Assembly (NCBI GenBank): GCA_017391185.1
Contig: JAFOZN010000251.1
Coordinates: 1-14,041, forward strand
From: Alistipes sp.
GTDB lineage: Bacteria; Bacteroidota; Bacteroidia; Bacteroidales; Rikenellaceae
Length of the DNA: 14,041 bases
Reading direction: 5' to 3'
The notes beneath the pieces were generated by a model. The model was not told where the DNA came from and ran no database searches. It worked only from the letters and a program-made list of their open reading frames with translations. Below are positions 6,985 through 14,041 of the stretch, piece by piece. A program made the position numbers and the translations under genes. The number at the start of each line of letters is the position of its first letter. The first letter of the stretch is position 1.

Positions 6985-7148
6985 TCAGGATTGAGAATAC
7001 GCGACTTATTCACAACCCTTCGAGTTCGACATCTCGACTCTTATTTCAAGCACTTATCACTTAAAAATATCTTTAGCACAAATACCAAACGCAACAAGTT
7101 CCAATTTAGTATCCCTGCATTAACATCTCTCCTAAAGATTTTTGCTTG
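6985..7148. other. Non-coding spacer between relic gene and etfB region
   Basis: No open frame with protein-like composition is seen on either strand. A small imperfect hairpin (GAGT...ACTC, 7022-7040) lacks a U-tract. Together with 6897-6956 it forms about 250 bases without a gene, possibly further decayed remains of the hydrolase locus or the regulatory region of etfB. Confidence 0.4.
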
Positions 7149-7559
7149 CTACCTCTCCAAACGAAGAAGCTGCAAACGTCCATCTATCAAACACTCAACA
7201 CTACGTCTTGGACTCAACTCCTCGATCGGCTCGGCCGACAGCTCTATCGGACGAGGTGATGAGCAGAAGTCTTATACCTGCCTGACCAACCTCGCGATAT
7301 TTTCTCGCGACATCATCGTTATAAGTACCATCTCGGATATGCTTCACACCTAACTCCAGCAAACGAGGCTTTAGAATCTCCTCATACTTACCATAGGTCG
7401 TACGTAATATCCGAAGTGGGTATTTACACCGATAGAATTGACAAAATCACTCGCTCTACGAGCCTTAGTCTTGACTAACTCCTGGGCCAATAGCTGAGTT
7501 GCTCCGAGTGTTGCGACAACCCCCCAGAGCAACTTAAGCATTCTATTGAAAAATCTCAT
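7149..7559 (-). pseudogene. Decayed glycosyl hydrolase gene (frameshift plus internal deletion)
   Basis: The frame from ATG 7559 gives a signal peptide (MRFFNRMLKLLWGVVATLGA..LLAQ) and then ASDFVNSIGVNTHFGYY, the typical start of a secreted (alpha/beta)8 glycosyl hydrolase catalytic domain. After about 7397 the frame fails. Dropping one base gives a clean continuation from 7395: YGKYEEILKPRLLELGVKHI, then RDGTYNDDVARKYREVGQAG and IRLLLITS, ending near 7252. That frame hits TAG at 7201. In the third frame, from 7253, RPIELSAEPIEELSPRRSVE and CLIDGRLQLLRLER run to TAG at 7149-7151, resembling a protein C-terminus. I infer a one-base loss near 7395-7400 and a large deletion near 7250 joining the N- and C-terminal ends of a much larger protein. 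It follows purA by 23 bases on the same strand. Exact hydrolase family not determined. Confidence 0.72.
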
Positions 7560-7582
7560 AGAGAAAGTCCGTTTGAGACAAA

Positions 7583-8851
7583 CTATCGGACAATAGTCTC
7601 CTCACGGTCTGGACCTACCGAGATAATCTTCACAGGCACACCTGTCTCAGCCTCGATAAACTCTACATAATTCTTGAACTCCTGTGGGAAGTCCTCATAA
7701 CGGCGAACCTTGCAGATATCACACTTCCAACCTGGGAATTCTGTATATACTGGCTCCAAATCATCGGTAACCTCATAAGGGAAGTGGTCAACCACCTCGC
7801 CACCGATCTTGTAAGCCGTAGCGACCTTAATAGTCTCAAAGTCGTTCATAACATCAGACTTCATCATGATGAGCTGAGTAACACCATCGACCATCACAGC
7901 ATACTTCAAAGCCACCAAGTCCAACCAACCACAACGGCGTGGACGACCTGTAACAGCTCCGAACTCGTGACCAATACGGCGCAACTCCTCACCTACCTCA
8001 TCAAAGAGCTCTGTTGGGAATGGGCCACTACCTACACGTGTACAGTATGCCTTGAAGATACCATATACATCACCGATCTTGGTAGGTGCAACACCCAAAC
8101 CTGTACAAACTCCTGCACATACGGTATTAGATGAAGTAACGAATGGGTATGTACCGAAATCAACATCAAGCAAAGAGCCCTGAGCGCCCTCAGCAAGGAT
8201 AGCAACATCCTGCTTAATCATCTCATTCACCTCATGCTCGCTATCGATAAAGCGGAAACCCTTCAGATACTCGATACCCTCCATCCAAGTCTTCTCATAC
8301 TCTGTAACATCGTACTCGAAACCTGCATACTGGCTGAGCATCTCCTCATGCTTAGACTTGAGTTTATTGTAACGATCTACAAAATTTGGAGCCAACACAT
8401 CGCCGAAACGCAAACCATTACGGCCTGTCTTATCCATATATGTAGGACCGATACCCTTCAATGTAGATCCGATCTTAGACTTACCCTTCGCAGCCTCGCT
8501 CGCAGCATCGAGCATACGGTGTGTTGGGAGAATGATATGAGCTTTCTTCGAGATAAAGAGCTTCTCCTTCACAGGGATACCCTGCTCAGCGATATTACGA
8601 AGCTCCTCGGTAAGGCTTACTGGATCAACAACCACACCGTTACCGATAATATTAACAGAGCCGTCACGGAAGATACCCGATGGAACGGTACGCAACACAA
8701 AGCTCTTATCACCAAAATGCAATGAGTGACCTGCATTAGGACCACCCTGGAAACGAGCAACAACAGTATAGTTAGGAGTCAATACATCGACAACCTTACC
8801 CTTACCTTCGTCACCCCACTGCAAACCAAGAACTACATCTACTTTTTTCAT
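7583..8851 (-). CDS. purA: Adenylosuccinate synthetase
   Basis: 422 residues, normal length. It catalyses GTP-dependent joining of IMP and aspartate, the first committed step to AMP. The N-terminal GTP loop is GLQWGDEGKGK (9-19), with D14 as the expected general base and NAGHSL (39-44) holding the catalytic H42. Further family segments are KGIGPTYMDKTGRNGLR region, AEGAQGSLLDVDFGTYPFVT region, VGSGPFPTEL and GRPRRCGWLDLVAL. A consensus promoter lies about 40 bases upstream. The next gene downstream is a hydrolase relic 23 bases away. Not organised with other pur synthesis genes here; a purine permease lies upstream but has its own terminator. Confidence 0.97.
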   Translation of the reverse strand: MKKVDVVLGLQWGDEGKGKVVDVLTPNYTVVARFQGGPNAGHSLHFGDKSFVLRTVPSGIFRDGSVNIIGNGVVVDPVSLTEELRNIAEQGIPVKEKLFISKKAHIILPTHRMLDAASEAAKGKSKIGSTLKGIGPTYMDKTGRNGLRFGDVLAPNFVDRYNKLKSKHEEMLSQYAGFEYDVTEYEKTWMEGIEYLKGFRFIDSEHEVNEMIKQDVAILAEGAQGSLLDVDFGTYPFVTSSNTVCAGVCTGLGVAPTKIGDVYGIFKAYCTRVGSGPFPTELFDEVGEELRRIGHEFGAVTGRPRRCGWLDLVALKYAVMVDGVTQLIMMKSDVMNDFETIKVATAYKIGGEVVDHFPYEVTDDLEPVYTEFPGWKCDICKVRRYEDFPQEFKNYVEFIEAETGVPVKIISVGPDREETIVR

Positions 8852-8890
8852 TATCTATTAGTAATTTAGACAAAAACTATTTTTTGCACT

Positions 8891-8920
8891 CAAAGTTACA
8901 TATTTTTTTTCATCTGCAAA
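8891..8920 (-). promoter_or_regulatory. Bacteroidetes promoter of purA
   Basis: On the minus strand TTTG (8917-8920), 18 bases, then TAACTTTG (8891-8898), an exact TAnnTTTG match. The leader is about 33 bases with no SD site. Confidence 0.78.
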
Positions 8921-9030
8921 CTATCGGGTGATGGATTTTTTCAACAGATTGTTAAAAGAGACGCATTGTGGTCAATTTATCCTATAGTGTGGCAAACGCA
9001 CTTTACTCATTAACCACAGCCTACACCATC

Positions 9031-9071
9031 AAAAAAAGCGATCTGTCATCACAAAAGACAAGCAGACCGCT
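9031..9071 (-). terminator. Probable intrinsic terminator of the purine permease gene
   Basis: AGCG-a-TCTG (9037-9045) pairs with CAGA-c-CGCT (9063-9071), with one mismatch. On the minus strand the stem is followed by seven T residues. It lies about 40 bases past the permease stop codon. Confidence 0.7.
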
Positions 9072-9111
9072 ATAATCGCACTATTAATTCACCGAATCAC
9101 TCCTCCAATAG

Positions 9112-10404
9112 CTATATGAAGATAAATTTTAGAATAAACAATATCGCCATAATATACATCGCGGGTGTAATCTTCCTAAAATTACCGCATATCATATTCA
9201 TCAACACATAGGCAATCATACCGAGCAAAATACCATTTGAAATAGAGTATGTCAAAGGCATCATAATCATACACACAAAGGCTGGGATAGACTCCGAAAA
9301 ATCATCCCATGAGATATTAATTATAGGTTCGACCATCAAAAGTCCCACAATAATAAGCGCAGGAGCAGTCGCTGCCGATGGGATAGAGAGGAACAGTGGA
9401 GAAAAAAACAACGCTACGACAAAGCACATAGCAACAGAGAATGCTGTAAGCCCCGAACGACCACCCTGAGCAACACCCGCAGCGCTCTCCACATAGGTGG
9501 TGGTTGTAGATGTTCCGAGCATTGCGCCAACAGTTGTTGCAATTGCATCAGCCATAAAGGCCTGCTTGAGTCTATAAATATTACCCTTCTGATCGACCAT
9601 CTTAGCCTTGATACACACACCCACAAGAGTACCTACTGTATCGAACATATCGATAAAGAGGAATGTGAATACCACAACAAGCATATCAAGCGTAAAGATG
9701 TTCTCGAACTCAAATTGACAAAATATTGGAGCCACAGATTCAGGCTGTGACAAAACTCCTTTATACTCAGTAACACCCATAGGGATACCTATCACCATGG
9801 TCACAAGGATACCGACAAGGATAGCCCCTGGGATGTTACGTGCATACATAAATCCCGTAATGACCAAACCGATCATGGCAAGTAGCGCAGAGCCAGATGT
9901 GATATCGCCCAGCGCCACAAGTGTCGAATCATTATGTACAACCACGCCAGCACTACTCAATCCGATGAATGCTATAAAGAGACCTATGCCTGCACCAATA
10001 GCATTGCGTAGACTCAAAGGAATGGCATCGACTATCGCTTCACGAACATTGGTTATAGTAAGAATGATAAATATCAGGCCTTCGAGCAACACTGCCGTAA
10101 GAGCAAATTGCCACGAATAACCCATACCAAGACACACGCTATAAACAAAGAAGGCATTGAGGCCCATTCCCGGAGCAAGTCCGAATGGCAACTTACCCCA
10201 AAACGCCATCGCCAAACATCCTACAACTGCTGCCAAAGCCGTAGCAGTAAATACCGCACCGCCACTCATACCATCCAACAGGCTAAACATAGACGGATTC
10301 ACTGCAAGAATATAAGACATCGTAAGAAATGTAGTGATTCCTGCCAGAATCTCTTTTCTGATTGTGGTTTGCGCTGGATCAAACCCAAATAGTTTTTTAA
10401 GCAT
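9112..10404 (-). CDS. NCS2-family purine permease, AzgA/GhxP type
   Basis: 430 residues with about 12-14 hydrophobic helices. The N-terminus MLKKLFGFDPAQTTIRKEIL and AGITTFLTMSYILAVNP, then GLAPGMGLNAFF, GAGIGLFIAFIGL, FLFIDMFDTVGTLVG and TSTTTTYVESAAGVAQGGR, are the standard landmarks of the AzgA subgroup of NCS2 proton symporters, which import adenine, guanine or hypoxanthine. Substrate choice cannot be assigned by eye. It sits in the inner membrane. It is transcribed alone behind a leader of about 155 bases containing a hairpin with a U-run, which hints at regulation by attenuation. purA lies downstream, consistent with a purine theme. Confidence 0.94.
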   Translation of the reverse strand: MLKKLFGFDPAQTTIRKEILAGITTFLTMSYILAVNPSMFSLLDGMSGGAVFTATALAAVVGCLAMAFWGKLPFGLAPGMGLNAFFVYSVCLGMGYSWQFALTAVLLEGLIFIILTITNVREAIVDAIPLSLRNAIGAGIGLFIAFIGLSSAGVVVHNDSTLVALGDITSGSALLAMIGLVITGFMYARNIPGAILVGILVTMVIGIPMGVTEYKGVLSQPESVAPIFCQFEFENIFTLDMLVVVFTFLFIDMFDTVGTLVGVCIKAKMVDQKGNIYRLKQAFMADAIATTVGAMLGTSTTTTYVESAAGVAQGGRSGLTAFSVAMCFVVALFFSPLFLSIPSAATAPALIIVGLLMVEPIINISWDDFSESIPAFVCMIMMPLTYSISNGILLGMIAYVLMNMICGNFRKITPAMYIMAILFILKFIFI

Positions 10405-10484
10405 TGTAAATATTAGATTAGAGTGTTAAAAATTCCATTTTGCAGCCAAAGTAGGCATCACGCTACATAATTCATATATGATTC

Positions 10485-10531
10485 AAAAAAAACTCTGCAT
10501 CACATCTAATTAGAATAAATACTCCACAGAG
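10485..10531 (-). promoter_or_regulatory. Hairpin plus U8 in the permease leader, candidate attenuator
   Basis: On the minus strand CTCTGT (10526-10531) can pair with GCAGAG (10493-10498), the last pair U-G, followed directly by eight T residues (10485-10492). The loop is about 27 bases and contains the 10-bp palindrome TCTAATTAGA (10505-10514). It lies between the likely promoter and the permease start, so it may be a conditional terminator. The short stem keeps confidence low, and no known purine riboswitch core was recognised. Confidence 0.35.
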
Positions 10532-10564
10532 CCCGTTTTATATCAAATCCATATCTACTAAATA

Positions 10565-10598
10565 CAAATATAGGAAAATTATATTCTATACGTACAAA
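10565..10598 (-). promoter_or_regulatory. Likely promoter of the purine permease gene
   Basis: Minus-strand TATATTTG (10565-10572) matches TAnnTTTG exactly. TTTG (10595-10598) lies 22 bases upstream, slightly longer than the usual 19-21. It predicts a 5' leader of about 155 bases. Confidence 0.55.
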
Positions 10599-10617
10599 AC
10601 GTAGCAAAAATCCACTC

Positions 10618-10645
10618 TTTCATCTTTCATCTCTCATCTTTCATC
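10618..10645. repeat. Tandem heptamer repeat (TTTCATC)4
   Basis: Four 7-base units: TTTCATC, TTTCATC, TCTCATC, TTTCATC. The minus-strand reading is GATGAAA, a pure purine-rich track apart from its T. It lies between the terminator of the acidic-protein gene and the permease promoter. Confidence 0.85.
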
Positions 10646-10646
10646 C

Positions 10647-10688
10647 AAAAAACAAGAGTCCTAACTCGAAAGCGAGCCAGAACTCTTG
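10647..10688 (-). terminator. Strong intrinsic terminator of the acidic-protein gene
   Basis: CAAGAGTCCTAACTCG (10653-10668) and CGAGCCAGAACTCTTG (10673-10688) fold on the minus strand into a 16-bp stem including a few G-U pairs with a 4-base loop. Six T residues follow. The pairing is better on the minus strand than the plus strand. Confidence 0.88.
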
Positions 10689-10744
10689 GTCCTCAAATAA
10701 TGCGACCCGAAAGACCGCACTACAAAAATAAAATTCAGATCAGA

Positions 10745-11056
10745 CTACATATCATCCTCTCCCATCTCCTCATCAGCAGGAATCTCATCTGCACCCTTGA
10801 GCTCATCCTCGCCGTAGAAGTCATCCTCCAAAGCATCATCAGCCGAGTCGTCAATCTTCACATCGATCTTAACCAAGTAAGAGATCTCCTCAGTCTCGAA
10901 TGGGACAACATAGAAGAAATCGCCATTTGGCTTATCAATACGTTGCATTACCTCTGAAAATCCTTTTGGATAGAGAGCCTTAACCTCCTGCTGCAACTCC
11001 AATGGGAGGTTGTTAAATGATGTAACTAATCTCTTTTTTGTACTATTTGGTGCCAT
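10745..11056 (-). CDS. Conserved Bacteroidales small protein with acidic tail, function unknown
   Basis: 103 residues from ATG 11056. The frame continues up to an ATG at 11101, but that extension (MICKFCLYLQKISVI) would start upstream of the promoter. Residues 1-68 look folded: basic start (MAPNSTKKRL), a helix SFNNLPLELQQEVKALYPKG (13-32), then strand-like segments DFFYVVPFETEEISYLVKID. Residues 69-103 are a very acidic tail, with 18 of 35 residues Asp or Glu. I recognise it only as a protein type conserved in Bacteroidales without assigned function. The acidic tail suggests DNA mimicry, chaperone-like or RNA polymerase binding roles, none of which is shown. It is divergent from ligA, with its own promoter and terminator. 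Confidence 0.8.
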   Translation of the reverse strand: MAPNSTKKRLVTSFNNLPLELQQEVKALYPKGFSEVMQRIDKPNGDFFYVVPFETEEISYLVKIDVKIDDSADDALEDDFYGEDELKGADEIPADEEMGEDDM

Positions 11057-11074
11057 AATTACCGAAATTTTCTG

Positions 11075-11107
11075 CAAGTATAAGCAAAATTTACATATCA
11101 ATGCAAA
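11075..11107 (-). promoter_or_regulatory. Likely promoter of the acidic-protein gene
   Basis: Minus-strand TTTG (11104-11107), 21 bases, then TATACTTG (11075-11082), one mismatch from TAnnTTTG. It predicts a leader of about 13 bases and supports the start at 11056. Confidence 0.5.
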
Positions 11108-11164
11108 TGTTTATATTTTTTTTGCTTTTTTTTTATTTTTCGTCATTCTTACAAACAAATTGTG

Positions 11165-11172
11165 TACCTTTA
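11165..11172 (+). promoter_or_regulatory. -7 element of the ligA promoter
   Basis: TACCTTTA has one mismatch from TAnnTTTG, about 20 bases before the ligA ATG. No TTTG is seen at the expected upstream distance. The upstream region (11109-11140) is very T-rich and may be curved DNA. Confidence 0.4.
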
Positions 11173-11191
11173 CCCCAAATTATCATAAGCA

Positions 11192-13297
11192 ATGAGCATA
11201 GAGAAGCAAATCAAGGAGTTGCGCCAAAGACTCAACCACTATAACTATCTATACTACGTGGAGAATGCCCCCGTAGTGAGCGATTATGAGTTTGATCAGA
11301 TGCTACGAGAGTTACAGGAGTTAGAGAAACAGCACCCCGAATTTGCCGACCCCAACTCTCCAACGGCCCGTGTAGGAAGTGACCTGAGTAATGCTTTCAA
11401 GAGCGTGGATCACGCCTTCCCGATGCTATCACTATCGAACACCTATTCGCTCGAAGAGCTTCACGAATGGGTAGAAAAGATCAGCAATGAGGTTGGTGAG
11501 GTGGAGTTTGTCTGCGAGCTTAAATTTGATGGTACGGCAATATCCTTGACATACGAAGATGGCAGATTACTACGAGCTGTGACACGAGGTGACGGCTCAC
11601 GAGGCGATGATGTGACGGAGAATGTGCGTACTATTCGTTCCATCCCGCTTATGCTCAACGGAGAGGATTACCCCTCTTATTTTGAGATCAGAGGTGAGAT
11701 ATTTATGCCATACGCATCGTTCGATAGACTCAATGCCGAGCGAGAGAAGAACGAAGAGCCTCCTTTTGCCAACCCTCGCAACGCTGCGGCAGGTACGCTC
11801 AAGCAGCAACAGTCGAAGATCGTAGCTCAACGTGGTCTGGATTGTACACTTTACCAGATTGCAGGCCAGAATCTGGCTTTTACATCCCACTCAGAGAGTT
11901 TAGAGGCTGCAAAAGGCTGGGGCTTTAAGATCTCGGACAAGATAAAGGTATGTCGCACCACAGCCGAGATAGATGATTTTATCAGCTATTGGGACATCGA
12001 GCGTAAGGCTCTGCCATTCCCGACCGATGGTGTGGTCATCAAGGTCAATCGCTTTAGCGACCGCAAGGCATTAGGTACAACCGCCAAAGCTCCCAAATGG
12101 GCTGTTGCATATAAATTCAAGGCCGAGCAAGCCCTCACACGACTACTCAAGGTGAGCTATCAGGTGGGACGCACGGGCGCGATAACTCCTGTAGCAAATC
12201 TTGAGCCTGTATTGTTGGCAGGCACTACCGTAAAGCGTGCTACGCTACACAACGCCGATCAGATCATGGCGTTGGATCTCAGGGAGGGCGATATGGTCTA
12301 TGTAGAGAAGGGTGGCGAGATTATCCCTAAGATTACGGGCGTAGAGATAAGTGAGCGTAAAGCCGAAAGTGAGCCACTACAATACATCACTCATTGCCCC
12401 GAATGTGGAGCAGAGCTTGTGCGCTACGAAGGCGAGGCTAAGCACTACTGCCCTAACCAAAGCCACTGCCGTCCACAGATTTTGGGACGAATTATACACT
12501 TCATACGCCGCAAGGCTATGAATATCGAGGGCTTGGGAGAGGAGACCATTGAGCTGCTTTTCGAGAATGGCCTTATCAACAATATGGCCGACCTATACGA
12601 CCTTCGCGCCGAACAACTTGCCGTATTGCCACGCTTGGGCGAAAAATCGGCCCGCAACATAATGCAGAGCTTGCAACTTTCACTCGATGTGCCATTCCAT
12701 AGAGTATTGTTTGCGTTGGGAATTCGTTTCGTGGGAGAGACTACAGCAAAGTATATCGCAGCACACTTCAAGGATATGGACTCGGTAATAAATGCCACCA
12801 AAGAGGAACTTACTCAGGCCGAAGAGGTGGGCGATAAAATTGCCGATTCTATAATAGAGTATCTGCACGATGAGCAGAATATAGAGATAATAGAGCGTCT
12901 GCGCAAGGCTGGCCTTAAATTCAAGGCTGAAGAAAAGGCTCAGAAATCCAATGTACTGGAGGGGTTGAATTTTGTTATTTCTGGAAGTTTCTCACTCCAC
13001 TCAAGAGATGAACTCAAGGCTATGATTGAAGCACATGGAGGTAAAAATCTCGCTGCCGTATCGGCCAATACTTCATATCTTTTGGCGGGAGATAAAATCG
13101 GCCCAGCCAAATTGCAGAAGGCGACAAAACTCGGCATCAAGATTATTTCTGAGGAGGAGTTCCTCAAGATGATTCTAACAAGCGACCACGACACCGAGCA
13201 AAACCCGACAGAGCAGACTAAGTCAAAGGCCGAGAATCCTACCCCACAGGAGCAGACAAAGACAAACGAGATAGTAACACAAGGTTCACTCTTTTAG
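11192..13297 (+). CDS. ligA: NAD+-dependent DNA ligase with C-terminal clamp-binding-like tail
   Basis: 701 residues. It seals nicks in duplex DNA in replication and repair using NAD+. Domains in order: Ia NAD-binding (1 to about 70, including YYVENAPVVSDYEFDQML); adenylation domain with catalytic K111 in ELKFDG (109-114); OB fold (about 320-400); zinc finger C402-x2-C405-x14-C420-x5-C426; helix-hairpin-helix region (about 430-580); and BRCT domain (about 588-661). After the BRCT comes a hydrophilic tail of about 40 residues rich in T, E, Q and K. It ends in QGSLF, close to the QL(S/D)LF sliding-clamp motif. The Shine-Dalgarno site is absent, as usual in Bacteroidota. dapA follows after 36 bases, with no terminator seen between. 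Confidence 0.97.
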   Translation: MSIEKQIKELRQRLNHYNYLYYVENAPVVSDYEFDQMLRELQELEKQHPEFADPNSPTARVGSDLSNAFKSVDHAFPMLSLSNTYSLEELHEWVEKISNEVGEVEFVCELKFDGTAISLTYEDGRLLRAVTRGDGSRGDDVTENVRTIRSIPLMLNGEDYPSYFEIRGEIFMPYASFDRLNAEREKNEEPPFANPRNAAAGTLKQQQSKIVAQRGLDCTLYQIAGQNLAFTSHSESLEAAKGWGFKISDKIKVCRTTAEIDDFISYWDIERKALPFPTDGVVIKVNRFSDRKALGTTAKAPKWAVAYKFKAEQALTRLLKVSYQVGRTGAITPVANLEPVLLAGTTVKRATLHNADQIMALDLREGDMVYVEKGGEIIPKITGVEISERKAESEPLQYITHCPECGAELVRYEGEAKHYCPNQSHCRPQILGRIIHFIRRKAMNIEGLGEETIELLFENGLINNMADLYDLRAEQLAVLPRLGEKSARNIMQSLQLSLDVPFHRVLFALGIRFVGETTAKYIAAHFKDMDSVINATKEELTQAEEVGDKIADSIIEYLHDEQNIEIIERLRKAGLKFKAEEKAQKSNVLEGLNFVISGSFSLHSRDELKAMIEAHGGKNLAAVSANTSYLLAGDKIGPAKLQKATKLGIKIISEEEFLKMILTSDHDTEQNPTEQTKSKAENPTPQEQTKTNEIVTQGSLF

Positions 13298-13333
13298 AGA
13301 GAGCCATTAACCATAAAGAGAAAATATACCAAT

Positions 13334-14041
13334 ATGAAAAATAGACTTAAAGGCGTTGGTGCCGCAATGATCACCCCATTCAAGGCAGATATGTCGATTG
13401 ATTGGGAGGCATTGGAGAGAATGATAAATTATGTAATTGATGGCGGTAGCGACTATATCGTTGCGTTGGGCACTACTGCCGAGACTCCTACCCTAAGCCA
13501 TGATGAGAGAGCAGAGGTTTTGCGCTTCACTAAGCAGGTCGTTGCAGGCCGTTGTCCCATAGTAGCAGGCGCGGGAGGAAACAACACGGCAGAGGTTATA
13601 CGCCAATTGGGAAAGATGGATTTGGAGGGCGTAGATGCTATTCTGAGCGTCACACCATATTATAATAAACCTTCGCAGGAGGGATTGTATCGCCACTTTG
13701 AAGCCGTTGCTAAGGCTTCACCCGTACCCGTAATCCTCTACAACGTACCAGGACGCACAGGCGTGAATATGAATGCCGACACCACATGCCGTTTGGCTCA
13801 GGTAGAGAATATCATCGGCATCAAAGAGGCATCGGGCAAGATTGATCAGATAGAGCAGATAATCAAGAATCGTCCAAAGGGATTTTTGGTACTCTCAGGC
13901 GATGACGGCATGACGGTGGATGTTATGCGCAAGGGCGGAGATGGAGTTATCTCTGTGGCGGTAAATTCATTCCCGAAGCGATTCTCTCATGTTGTATATC
14001 TGGCCAAAAACGGGCTCTTTGATCGTGCCGAGGAGGCTTAC
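13334..14041 (+). CDS. dapA: 4-hydroxy-tetrahydrodipicolinate synthase, N-terminal 236 residues
   Basis: The gene runs off the right edge. It condenses pyruvate with aspartate semialdehyde in the lysine/diaminopimelate pathway and so supplies peptidoglycan. Visible active-site residues are T47-T48 in ALGTTAETPTL, Y110 in TPYYNKP, Y136 and R141 in YNVPGRTG, and the Schiff-base lysine K164 in GIKEASG. The GTTAETPTL variant, instead of the GTTGES form of E. coli, is one I associate with Bacteroidota. The start at 13334 (MKNRLKGVGAAMITPF) fits the family N-terminus. It is probably co-transcribed with ligA: 36 bases apart, same strand. Confidence 0.96.
   Translation, partial: MKNRLKGVGAAMITPFKADMSIDWEALERMINYVIDGGSDYIVALGTTAETPTLSHDERAEVLRFTKQVVAGRCPIVAGAGGNNTAEVIRQLGKMDLEGVDAILSVTPYYNKPSQEGLYRHFEAVAKASPVPVILYNVPGRTGVNMNADTTCRLAQVENIIGIKEASGKIDQIEQIIKNRPKGFLVLSGDDGMTVDVMRKGGDGVISVAVNSFPKRFSHVVYLAKNGLFDRAEEAY

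Noticed and set aside
7022..7040. Hairpin GAGT...ACTC as a terminator or operator
   Set aside because: Short stem with a bulge and no T-run on either side.
6991..7353. 120-codon plus-strand open frame across the spacer and hydrolase relic
   Set aside because: Composition is not protein-like, and the opposite strand carries recognisable hydrolase segments.
10405..10560. Purine riboswitch in the permease leader
   Set aside because: I could not find the conserved three-way-junction segments or the paired loops of the purine riboswitch; only a simple hairpin with a U-run is visible.
11057..11101. Upstream start (ATG 11101) for the acidic small protein
   Set aside because: It lies upstream of the predicted -7 box at 11075-11082, and the added residues are cysteine- and hydrophobic-rich, unlike the MAPNSTKK start.
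1..14041. tRNA genes, rRNA, CRISPR arrays, insertion sequences or attachment sites
   Set aside because: No cloverleaf-like sequence, regularly spaced repeats, transposase or integrase frames, or terminal inverted repeats were seen.

Overview
The window looks like chromosomal DNA from a member of the Bacteroidales (Bacteroidota). The evidence is a BspA/DUF285 leucine-rich-repeat surface protein, a DUF5106-type thioredoxin lipoprotein, start codons mostly without Shine-Dalgarno sequences, and several promoters fitting the Bacteroidetes consensus (TAnnTTTG near -7, TTTG near -33). The family cannot be fixed from sequence alone. A Rikenellaceae- or Porphyromonadaceae-like gut anaerobe would fit.

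Layout. Bases 2-271 are the 3' end of a BspA-like gene. A strong two-way terminator (290-323) separates it from a minus-strand SLOG-family gene (330-821). Overlapping divergent promoters then lead to a small plus-strand operon of a YtxH-domain protein and a two-helix membrane protein (890-1435). A terminator at 1441-1468 ends the minus-strand rubredoxin-rubrerythrin gene (1491-2045), which has the best promoter in the window. Upstream lies a thioredoxin-fold lipoprotein (2182-3144). Next is a tight minus-strand operon, etfB-etfA-acyl-CoA dehydrogenase (6896 down to 3254), closed by a 10-bp-stem terminator. Bases 6897-7148 are non-coding. A decayed glycosyl hydrolase gene (7149-7559) follows purA (7583-8851) on the minus strand. 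Then come an AzgA-type purine permease (9112-10404) with a long 5' leader, a terminator-rich intergenic region with a heptamer repeat, and a small acidic conserved protein (10745-11056). From a shared promoter region, plus-strand ligA (11192-13297) and dapA (13334 to the window edge) run the other way.

How the genes fit together. EtfB, EtfA and the acyl-CoA dehydrogenase form an electron-transfer module for acyl-CoA oxidation or reduction. purA and the permease both serve purine supply and are adjacent but separately transcribed. The rubrerythrin handles peroxide and oxygen stress in an anaerobe. ligA and dapA are housekeeping genes (DNA ligation, lysine/diaminopimelate synthesis).

Most notable observations. 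The SLOG protein ends in QLDLF, an exact match to the bacterial sliding-clamp-binding pentapeptide, and LigA ends in QGSLF after a disordered-looking tail. Both suggest tethering to the DnaN clamp. The permease leader holds a possible attenuator with no recognised riboswitch. The glycosyl hydrolase relic shows a frameshift plus an internal deletion that joins its two ends. I found no mobile element, CRISPR array, tRNA or rRNA.
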